A stretch of DNA of 57,478 bases. It comes from Aeromonas bivalvium. Its GTDB lineage: Bacteria; Pseudomonadota; Gammaproteobacteria; Enterobacterales; Aeromonadaceae. Below the pieces are notes generated by a model that was not told where the DNA came from, ran no database searches, and saw only the letters and a program-made list of their open reading frames with translations. This document shows positions 18,013 through 24,427 of this stretch, piece after piece. Made by a program: the position numbers and the translations under genes. How positions within the stretch are numbered: the first letter of the stretch is position 1; every line of letters starts with the position of its first letter. The stretch lies in NCBI RefSeq assembly GCF_000819765.1, contig NZ_CDBT01000061.1:4170-61647 (forward strand), written 5' to 3'.

Positions 18013-18483
18013 ATGACCCCCGCAATCAACTTGCTGAAAAAGCTCAAGATCCCCCACAGGCTCTACCCCTACGAGTGCGATGCCCACGACGACTTCGGCA
18101 AACATGCCGCGGCCCAGCTCGGCCTGCCAGAGGCCCAGGTGTTCAAGACCCTGCTCGCCCATCACGACAAGCAGGCGGTGGTGGCCATAGTGCCCTCCTC
18201 CGGCATGTGCAGCCTCAAGCAGCTCGCCAGGGCCACCGGGCTCAAGAAGGTGGAGATGATGAAACCGGCCGATGCCGAGAAGCTGACCGGCTACAAGGTG
18301 GGGGGCATCAGCCCCCTGGCCCAGAAGAAGCCACTGCCGACCGTGCTGGACGACTCCGCCCTGCAATTTGACGAGATCCTGGTGAGCGGCGGCAAACGCG
18401 GCCTCTCGGTCGGGGTGGCACCGGCAGACATGGTACGCCTGATGAACTGGATTGCTGCCCCCATAGGCGAGCCCCACGAATAG
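18013..18483 (+). CDS. ybaK: Cys-tRNA(Pro)/Cys-tRNA(Cys) deacylase YbaK
   Basis: A trans-editing factor that hydrolyses cysteine mischarged onto tRNA(Pro) by prolyl-tRNA synthetase. The 156-residue product starts MTPAINLLKKLKIPH and carries the conserved core AQVFKTLLAH, with the Lys typical of YbaK, then GYKVGGISPLAQKK and VSGGKRGL. It aligns along its length with E. coli YbaK (159 residues). The ATG at 18013 follows AAGGAATCCC; the longer in-frame reading starting at 17773 is not needed. It is divergent from the GGDEF gene and ends at a strong terminator. Confidence 0.95.
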   Translation: MTPAINLLKKLKIPHRLYPYECDAHDDFGKHAAAQLGLPEAQVFKTLLAHHDKQAVVAIVPSSGMCSLKQLARATGLKKVEMMKPADAEKLTGYKVGGISPLAQKKPLPTVLDDSALQFDEILVSGGKRGLSVGVAPADMVRLMNWIAAPIGEPHE

Positions 18484-18490
18484 AGGCCAT

Positions 18491-18521
18491 GAAAGAGGCC
18501 CCGCATCCGGGGCCTCTTTCG
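18491..18521. terminator. Terminator between ybaK and the GNAT gene
   Basis: A perfect 12-base stem GAAAGAGGCCCC and GGGGCCTCTTTC with a 6-base loop. It lies between two converging genes and is probably used in both directions, although the T-tract is short. Confidence 0.85.
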
Positions 18522-18554
18522 CTGGCATGGCGATAAACAGAGCCAGGCTGTGCC

Positions 18555-19277
18555 TTACCCCTCCCTACAGGCTGCGGTCAGATCCGAGAGCCGCAGCCGC
18601 TGACGCCCGGCCTGGTCGAAGTTCTCATCCGCCAGCCAGCGCTCGAAGCACGCCTTCAAGGCGGGCCACTCGCCGTCAAGCACGGAGAACCAGGCGGTAT
18701 CCCGGTTGCGCCCCTTGTCCACCCTGGCCTGACGGAAGGTTCCCTCATAGCTGAACCCCAGCCGCAGCGCCGCCTGACGGGATGGCTGGTTGAGCGCGTT
18801 GCACTTCCACTCGTAGCGGCGATACCCCAGGGCGAAAGCCCGCGCCATCATCAGCGCCATGGCCGCCGTGGAGAGGCGGGTGCGCTGCATGGCGGGAGAA
18901 AAGTGCAGCCAGCCCACCTCCATGCTGCCCGCCTGGGGGTCGATGCGCAGATAGCTGGCCAGCCCCAGCGCCCGGCCGCTTGCCTCATCGACGATCGTGT
19001 AGAACTGGGGATCCCCCTTGGCGGCGCACTGCTGCAACCAGACCAGCATGGCTGGCTCGTCCGCGAAGGGGCCGCTGGTGAGATAGGTCCACATGGCGCC
19101 ATCATCGGCGGCAAAGGCCTGCCAGAGCGAGGGAGTGTGGCGCGCGGGATCGAGGGGCTCCAGGCGGCAGCCCCAACCACTCATGACCTGATGGGGGGGG
19201 AATTCGGCCCCCGCCCAATGTGCCAGCTTGGCGCCTATCGCCTGACCGAAGCCGTTTATCTCCACCTCAGCAGCCAC
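18555..19277 (-). CDS. GNAT acetyltransferase (RimJ/RimL-like)
   Basis: A 240-residue acetyltransferase of the RimJ/RimL-like GNAT branch. The opening has the family's usual pattern of a short Asn/Gly-rich leader, then GCRLEPLDPARH. Later runs are EVGWLHFSPAMQRTRLSTAA (acetyl-CoA region) and KCNALNQPSRQAALRLGF, the classic Asn-x-x-Ser-x-x-A-x-x-x-Gly-F motif. The start is a GTG at 19277 with GGGGAG ahead of it, overlapping the rhodanese stop by 11 bases, so translation is probably coupled. The acetylated substrate is unknown. Confidence 0.9.
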   Translation of the reverse strand: MAAEVEINGFGQAIGAKLAHWAGAEFPPHQVMSGWGCRLEPLDPARHTPSLWQAFAADDGAMWTYLTSGPFADEPAMLVWLQQCAAKGDPQFYTIVDEASGRALGLASYLRIDPQAGSMEVGWLHFSPAMQRTRLSTAAMALMMARAFALGYRRYEWKCNALNQPSRQAALRLGFSYEGTFRQARVDKGRNRDTAWFSVLDGEWPALKACFERWLADENFDQAGRQRLRLSDLTAACREG

Positions 19278-19704
19278 AGTCGCTCCCCCCTGTCAGCAGG
19301 CGACCCGGGGCCTCCCCGGTGGCGACGGCAAAGCCATCCTGGCGCCACCAGTGCAACCCGCCGATCAGCTCCTTCACCTTGAAGCCCAGGGCCGCCAGTT
19401 TCAGGGCGCCTCGGGTCGAGCCGTTGCAGCCGATGCCATCGCAGTAGCAGACATAGACAAGTTCCCGATCCAGGGAGGCCGTGCTGGCCGCGTCCATGGT
19501 GCGGTGAGGAAAGGAGAGGGCGCCGGGAATATGGGCCTCCCTGTAGTGCGCCGGGGAGCGGGTGTCGATGACGACGATGGCGGTCTCCCCCGCCAGCAGG
19601 TCGGCGGCGAGGTCGGCCGGGTCGGTGCGATAGGCGAGCTGGTCGGTAAAAAAGCTGACGGCAGCCTGGGGGCTGGCCAATCCGGTGGCAAGAACGGCAC
19701 TCAT
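19267..19704 (-). CDS. Rhodanese-like domain protein
   Basis: A 145-residue single rhodanese domain, likely a sulfurtransferase. The CH2A-like entry is IDTRSPAHYREAHIPGA and the active-site loop is CYCDGIGCNGS, with three Cys nearby, followed by ALKLAALGFKVKELIGG. The C-terminus ends with CGC. AGAAGGAG precedes the ATG at 19704. It is first in a two-gene operon with the GNAT gene and divergent from a MocR-type regulator, which probably controls it. The sulfur acceptor is not evident. Confidence 0.92.
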   Translation of the reverse strand: MSAVLATGLASPQAAVSFFTDQLAYRTDPADLAADLLAGETAIVVIDTRSPAHYREAHIPGALSFPHRTMDAASTASLDRELVYVCYCDGIGCNGSTRGALKLAALGFKVKELIGGLHWWRQDGFAVATGEAPGRLLTGGSDCGC

Positions 19705-19752
19705 GGTTATCTCCTTCTGCATGATGCGGGTGGTCAATGACCCTAATCTAGC

Positions 19753-19787
19753 GCCATAATGGCCCTGCCAAGATAGCCAATTATGGC
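19753..19787. promoter_or_regulatory. Paired dyads between rhodanese and mocR genes
   Basis: Two related small palindromes, GCCATAATGGC (19753-19763) and GCCAATTATGGC (19776-19787), sit about two helical turns apart. Together they form an 8-base inverted repeat, GCCATAAT and ATTATGGC, with a 19-base spacer. The position in the divergent gap fits a MocR dimer site; this is inference. Confidence 0.45.
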
Positions 19788-19823
19788 AATCAGGCCAGAC
19801 CAATTCATCACCCGGAGTCCGCC

Positions 19824-21323
19824 ATGCCCGCCCTGCCGACCCTGTTCGCCGACCTGCAACAGGGGGATCTGCCGCTGCACGAGCAGCTGGTACGCGCCCT
19901 GCGCACCGCCATCCTGGCCGGCCAACTGCCCCAGCACAGCCGCTTGCCCGCCAGCCGGGCCCTGGCGCGGGATCTCGCCCTGTCCCGCAGCACAGTGGAA
20001 CTGGCCTACGCCAGGCTCGAGGCCGAGGGCTATCTGGTGCGCAAGGTGGGGGCCGGCAGCTTCGTCGCCATAGCGCCGCGCCAGACCCCCCCCAGGGCCG
20101 CCCCGCTCAGGGCGGCGCGCGCACTCTCCCGGCGCGGCGAGGCCATGCAGGCCAGCGGCAGCTGCCGCGAGGAGGTCAACCCCGGGCCCAATTTCGGTGC
20201 GGGTCAGGCCGATGCTCTCGCCTTCCCCGGCGAGCTGTGGGGCAAGCTGTTGCAGCAGCGCTGGCGCCGGGAGGGGGAGCGGCTGATGCGCTACGGCGAT
20301 CCCCAGGGACTGCCGGCCCTGCGCGAGGCCATCGCCGGTTATCTGATGCAGTCGCGAGGGGTCAACTGCGATCCGGAACAGATCCTGATCCTCACCAGCT
20401 CCCAGCAGGGGATACAGCTCGCCGCCCAGCTGCTGACGGATCCGGGAGACTGTGTCTGGCTGGAGGAACCTGGCTACCCCGGGGCCCGCAGCGCCATGGT
20501 GAGCGCCGGGGCCAAAGTGCATCCCGTGCCCGTGGACGAGGAGGGGCTCAATCCGGTCGGATCCTTGCCCGCCCCCAGACTCATCTACTGCACCCCTTCC
20601 CACCAGTATCCCCTCGGCATGGCCATGAGCCTGCAAAGGCGGATGACGCTGCTGGCCGAGGCGGCGCGCCACAACGCCTGGATCATAGAGGACGACTATG
20701 ACGGCGAGTTCCAGTATGACCAGCGTCCGCTCCCCGCCCTGCAGGGGCTGGACAGCCAGGGGCGGGTGCTCTACGTAGGCACCTTCAGCAAGGTGCTTTT
20801 CGGCTCTCTTCGCCTCGCCTACCTGGTGCTGCCCCATGCCCTGATGACGCCCTTCTGCCAGGCCCGCGCCGCCGTCGACGGCCACAGCAACCAGCTGTTG
20901 CAGGGGGTGACGGCCGACTTCATCCAGGGGGGACACTTCGCCGCCCACCTGCGCCAGATGCGCCCCCTCTATCGCAGCCGCCGCGACCTGCTGGTGGAGA
21001 CCCTGGCCAGTCAGTGTCCGACCCTCACCCCCATCCATACCGGCGCCGGCTTGCAGCTGTGCGCCCTGCTCCCCCCGGGGGAGGAGGCGCGCTGGACGGC
21101 GCCGGCCAATCGCCAGGGGCTGGGGCTGCGCCCCTTGAGCGACTTCTACCTGACCCCGCCAGACGCGGCGCCGCCATGTTCCCGCCACGAAGGCTGGCTG
21201 CTCGGCTATGGGGCGCTCGACAACGCCAGCCTGCGCCAGCTATGCCGCGCCCTGGGCAGGCTGATGGCCCAGGCGCCGGATGACAGGGCTCAGCCCGGAG
21301 GCGCGGTCGGGGCCGTCTCCTGA
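19824..21323 (+). CDS. MocR-family regulator (GntR HTH + aminotransferase fold)
   Basis: A 499-residue MocR/PdxR-type regulator. The N-terminal GntR winged helix spans about residues 10-75 (LPLHEQLVRALRTAILAG, LPASRALARDLALSRSTVEL). A class I aminotransferase-like domain follows, with the PLP-binding Lys in VGTFSKVLFGSLRLAY and the Asp in IIEDDYDGEFQYD. Such proteins sense pyridoxal phosphate or an amino-acid adduct. It is divergent from the rhodanese-GNAT operon. Its last 34 bases overlap, tail to tail, the end of the LysR gene on the opposite strand. Confidence 0.93.
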   Translation: MPALPTLFADLQQGDLPLHEQLVRALRTAILAGQLPQHSRLPASRALARDLALSRSTVELAYARLEAEGYLVRKVGAGSFVAIAPRQTPPRAAPLRAARALSRRGEAMQASGSCREEVNPGPNFGAGQADALAFPGELWGKLLQQRWRREGERLMRYGDPQGLPALREAIAGYLMQSRGVNCDPEQILILTSSQQGIQLAAQLLTDPGDCVWLEEPGYPGARSAMVSAGAKVHPVPVDEEGLNPVGSLPAPRLIYCTPSHQYPLGMAMSLQRRMTLLAEAARHNAWIIEDDYDGEFQYDQRPLPALQGLDSQGRVLYVGTFSKVLFGSLRLAYLVLPHALMTPFCQARAAVDGHSNQLLQGVTADFIQGGHFAAHLRQMRPLYRSRRDLLVETLASQCPTLTPIHTGAGLQLCALLPPGEEARWTAPANRQGLGLRPLSDFYLTPPDAAPPCSRHEGWLLGYGALDNASLRQLCRALGRLMAQAPDDRAQPGGAVGAVS

Positions 21324-22192
21324 CGCGCGCGGCAAAGGGCCAGCCAGGCCTCGGCACTGCGGGAGAGGTAGCGACCCTTCGGCCAGATCACCCCGAGCCG
21401 CCAGCTCATCTCAGGTAACAGGGGACGCAGGATCAGGCCATCCTGGGCCAGGCGGCGACAGACGGGCTCGGGCAGGAAGGCGACCCCCATGCCGCTGCGC
21501 ACCATGGCGGTGAGAAAATCCCACTGGCTGCTGCGCGCCGCCACCTGGGGGGTGAAGCCCTCGGCGAGGCAGGCCTGTTCGATACGCTCGCTCAGGGTGA
21601 AGGCCTGGGTGTAGAGCAGCAAGGGCTCGTCCCGCAGATCCGAGAGGCGCACGCAGGCCCGTTCGCGCCAGCGGGGCTCGGCGGGCAGCACCAGCTGGAT
21701 CGGGTAGCAGTCGAGATCCAGGCTCTCCAGCTCGGCCATCTCCCGGGCCGGCAGCATGGTGATGGCGAGATCCAGCTCCCCCTCCAGCACCGCCTGCTCG
21801 ATGCGCCGACCGCCATATTCGACGATGGAGAGCTCGATGGCGGGGTAGCGACTGCGATAGCGGCGAATGAGATCCGCATAGACATGGCCCACCATGGGGG
21901 GCATGCCCAGGGCCAGCCGCCCTCCCTTGAGGCTCTGCAAGTCCGTCAGCTCCGTCTCCAGCTGCTGCATCTGGGCCAGTATCTCCTGGCCCCGGGCGAA
22001 CAGCACCCGCCCCCCGTCGGTCAGGGTGAAGCGGCGACCCGCCCGGCTGAGCAGGGGCTGGCCCAGCTCCTCTTCCAGGTTGCGGATCATCTTGCTGATG
22101 GTGGGCTGGGTGACGAACAGCTTCTCGGAGGCGCGGGTGAAACTCTGCTCGCGCACCAGCTCGACGAAGTAACGCAGGGCTCGGATATCCAT
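21290..22192 (-). CDS. LysR-type regulator next to CidA/LrgB genes
   Basis: A 300-residue LysR regulator beginning MDIRALRYFVELVREQ, with the HTH at about 15-60 (SFTRASEKLFVTQPTISKMI). It resembles the CidR/AlsR group by eye. It is divergent from a CidA/LrgA-LrgB pair, and a perfect 21-base dyad lies 27 bases ahead of its start codon, so control of the pair and autoregulation are likely. In Staphylococcus CidR activates cid genes in response to acetate metabolism; whether that holds here is unknown. The 3' end overlaps the mocR coding end by 34 bases. Confidence 0.92.
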   Translation of the reverse strand: MDIRALRYFVELVREQSFTRASEKLFVTQPTISKMIRNLEEELGQPLLSRAGRRFTLTDGGRVLFARGQEILAQMQQLETELTDLQSLKGGRLALGMPPMVGHVYADLIRRYRSRYPAIELSIVEYGGRRIEQAVLEGELDLAITMLPAREMAELESLDLDCYPIQLVLPAEPRWRERACVRLSDLRDEPLLLYTQAFTLSERIEQACLAEGFTPQVAARSSQWDFLTAMVRSGMGVAFLPEPVCRRLAQDGLILRPLLPEMSWRLGVIWPKGRYLSRSAEAWLALCRARQETAPTAPPG

Positions 22193-22218
22193 GGACTCTC
22201 TCCGCTGATGGGGGTCAT

Positions 22219-22239
22219 ATCATGCCAATTTGGCATGAT
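22219..22239. promoter_or_regulatory. Perfect LysR-type operator dyad
   Basis: Perfect 10-base inverted repeat ATCATGCCAA and TTGGCATGAT around a single T. It contains the T-N11-A pattern expected of LysR proteins and lies between the LysR gene and the CidA/LrgA-family gene, followed by an A+T-rich stretch suited to promoters. Confidence 0.7.
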
Positions 22240-22317
22240 TTTGATAATTTAAATTCATTTTTTGCAGGTTTTTCCCGGCGCTACACTGGTGCCAGTCTCA
22301 GCAACCGGCCTGCCTCC

Positions 22318-22713
22318 ATGTCACTGCCCTCCTGGTTTCTCACCCCCTTGCAGGTCGCCCTGCTGGCCGCCATCTGGTGGCTGGCCGATGGCGCCGTGCG
22401 CCTGTTCCACCTGCCCCTGCCCGCCAACCTCACCGGCATGCTGGCCCTGCTCGCCCTGATCCTGCTCGGGGTGGTCAAGACCCGCTGGTTCAGCGCGGGA
22501 TCCCGCTGGCTGCTGGCGGAGATGCTGCTGTTCTTCGTGCCCGCCGTGGTGGCCGTGGTCAACTATCAGGACCTGATGCTCCATCAGGGGGTGCGGATCC
22601 TGCTGGTGATCGGGCTCAGTACCGTGCTGGTGCTCGCCACCACGGCCCTGGTGGTGGACAGGGTCTACCGGCTCGAGCTCAGACTGGCCCGCAGGCATCG
22701 CCGCCATGACTAG
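22318..22713 (+). CDS. CidA/LrgA family holin-like membrane protein
   Basis: A 131-residue inner-membrane protein with about four hydrophobic segments. It belongs to the CidA/LrgA family, holin-like proteins linked to murein hydrolase export, cell lysis, and pyruvate or overflow metabolism. The conserved region is NLTGMLALLALILLGVVK followed by FFVPAVVAVV. The ATG at 22318 is selected over an in-frame ATG at 22222 because that one lies within the operator dyad. The gene overlaps the LrgB gene by 8 bases. E. coli homologues are yohJ/yohK. Confidence 0.92.
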   Translation: MSLPSWFLTPLQVALLAAIWWLADGAVRLFHLPLPANLTGMLALLALILLGVVKTRWFSAGSRWLLAEMLLFFVPAVVAVVNYQDLMLHQGVRILLVIGLSTVLVLATTALVVDRVYRLELRLARRHRRHD

Positions 22714-23395
22714 CCAAGCCTTGAGCCTGCTCTGCCTGGCGCTCACCCTGCTGTTCTACTACCTCAGCAAGTGGCTCTATCGCCGGGTGCAGATACTGCC
22801 GCTGATGCCGCTGCTGCTGGCCCCGGCCCTGCTGGTCGCCCTGGTGCTGCTCTGCCACATCCCCTACGAGGCCTACATGGCCGACAGTCACTGGCTGCTC
22901 TGGCTGCTGGGCCCGGCCACGGTCGCCTTCGCCATCCCCGTCTACGAGAACCGGGCCCTGATGCGCAAGCACTGGCTGTCCCTCTCCCTCGGGGTGCTCG
23001 CCTCCGTGGTCATGGCGGTGGGCAGTTCGGTGCTGCTGGCCCGCTGGTTCGGCCTGTCGGATCTGCTGCAACGCAGCCTCGCCATGCGCTCCATCACCAC
23101 GCCGTTCGCGGTGGAGGCGAGCAGGAGCGTCGGGGGCCAGAGCGATCTGACCGCCCTGTTCGTGGTGCTGACCGGGGTGATCGGCATGGCGGTGGGGGAG
23201 CGCGTGCTGCGCCGCCTCGCCATCCGCAGCCGGCTCGGCAAGGGTGCGGGCTTTGGCGCCTCGGCCCACGGGGCAGGCACGGCCCGGGCCTATCAGATGG
23301 GCAAGGAGGAAGGTGTGGTCGCCAGCATGGTGATGATGATCGCCGGTATGGTGACTGTGCTGCTCGCCCCCCTGCTCGGCCAGCTGCTGTGGTGA
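22706..23395 (+). CDS. LrgB/CidB family membrane protein
   Basis: A 229-residue polytopic protein of the LrgB/CidB family, partner of the upstream CidA/LrgA-like protein. Typical conserved parts are LLGPATVAFAIPVYEN, MRSITTPFAVEAS and FGASAHGAGTARAYQMG. Recent work on the family links it to pyruvate uptake and programmed lysis; which applies here is open. The 8-base overlap with the preceding gene suggests translational coupling. Confidence 0.93.
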   Translation: MTSQALSLLCLALTLLFYYLSKWLYRRVQILPLMPLLLAPALLVALVLLCHIPYEAYMADSHWLLWLLGPATVAFAIPVYENRALMRKHWLSLSLGVLASVVMAVGSSVLLARWFGLSDLLQRSLAMRSITTPFAVEASRSVGGQSDLTALFVVLTGVIGMAVGERVLRRLAIRSRLGKGAGFGASAHGAGTARAYQMGKEEGVVASMVMMIAGMVTVLLAPLLGQLLW

Positions 23396-23473
23396 ACATG
23401 CCCTGATCCCGCCAGCTGATCCCTGCCTCCTGTCCGGTTACACTGGGATCATGCGAACGGCTCAGGAAGCGAT

Positions 23474-24403
23474 ATGACCTCAATCAACAGGCGGGCAGAG
23501 TATCTGGCACTGCTGTGCACCCTCTGGCTGGCCACCCCCCGGGCCGGAGCCGCCACTCTCTTCACCCATGTCAGCCCCGAGAGCCCCCAGGATCAGCGCA
23601 CCCGCTACGAGCAGGATCTGCTGCGCCTGGCGCTGGAGGAGACCCGGGCCGACTTCGGGGAGTACCAGCTGGCGCTGGCGCCCCCCATGAACCGGGTCCG
23701 GCTGCTCCAGCAGCTGGCGCAGAACAGCTACCCCAACCTGATCGCTTCCCACGCCTGGCTAAGCCCAGGCAAACGCCCCCGCCTCGGCCACGTTCGCTTC
23801 CCCATCACCCTGGGCATGCTCAGTTACCGGGTCTGCTTCGTCAACGAGGATCGCCAGGCCGACCTCGCCCAGGTTCGCACTCTGGCGGCGCTGCGTCCCT
23901 TTCGCCAGGTGCAGGGGCGAGGCTGGCAGGATGCCCAGGTGCTCAAGCACGCCGGCATGCAGGTGCAGGAGGTGGACGACTACGAGCGCCTGTTCAAGCT
24001 GGTGGCCAGGGGGCGGGCCGACCTCTTCTGCCGGGGGGCGGGAGAGGTGTATCAGGAGTGGCAACGGCGCCAGGCCATGCCGGGTCTGGCCCTAGACAGC
24101 CAGATCGCCCTCTCCTACCCCAATCCCCACCTCTTCTACAGCCACGAGGCCAACGGCGCCGCCCTCACCCGGGTACAGACAGGGCTGGAGCGTGCCTGGC
24201 GCAAGGGCTCCTTGCAGCGCCTCTGGCGCCAGCACTTCCAGCCCGCCCTGGATCTGGTGCAGCCCCAGCGGCGCCATGTCCTGGTGCTCGACAACCCCTA
24301 TCTCGAGGGGATCGACTTCGACTATCAGGCCTACTTCCATCGGCGGATCGGGGAGGAGGCAGCCTCGCCTCCCGGAGATCAGGAACAAAAAAAGGCGCCA
24401 TAA
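23474..24403 (+). CDS. Periplasmic solute-binding-like protein
   Basis: A 309-residue exported protein with an N-terminal signal peptide (LALLCTLWLATPRAGA, probable cleavage before ATLF). The fold looks like a family-3 extracellular solute-binding protein: PPMNRVRLLQQL, VRFPITLGMLSYRVCF, and YPNPHLFYSHEANGAAL. No ABC permease or ATPase gene is adjacent, so it may act as a stand-alone sensor or serve an unlinked transporter. CAGGAAG precedes the ATG. Its final codons (Lys-Lys-Ala-Pro-stop) are encoded by the left arm and loop of the terminator. Confidence 0.82.
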   Translation: MTSINRRAEYLALLCTLWLATPRAGAATLFTHVSPESPQDQRTRYEQDLLRLALEETRADFGEYQLALAPPMNRVRLLQQLAQNSYPNLIASHAWLSPGKRPRLGHVRFPITLGMLSYRVCFVNEDRQADLAQVRTLAALRPFRQVQGRGWQDAQVLKHAGMQVQEVDDYERLFKLVARGRADLFCRGAGEVYQEWQRRQAMPGLALDSQIALSYPNPHLFYSHEANGAALTRVQTGLERAWRKGSLQRLWRQHFQPALDLVQPQRRHVLVLDNPYLEGIDFDYQAYFHRRIGEEAASPPGDQEQKKAP

Positions 24404-24416
24404 GGCGCCCTTTTTG
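24387..24416. terminator. Terminator containing the stop codon of the binding-protein gene
   Basis: An A-rich left flank, the stem GGCGCC (24394-24399) with complement GGCGCC (24404-24409), and a T-run (24411-24415). The TAA stop of the upstream gene is the loop. The symmetrical A and T runs make it suitable for ending both this gene and metL from the other side. Confidence 0.88.
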
Positions 24417-24427
24417 TTTGCCCGGCC

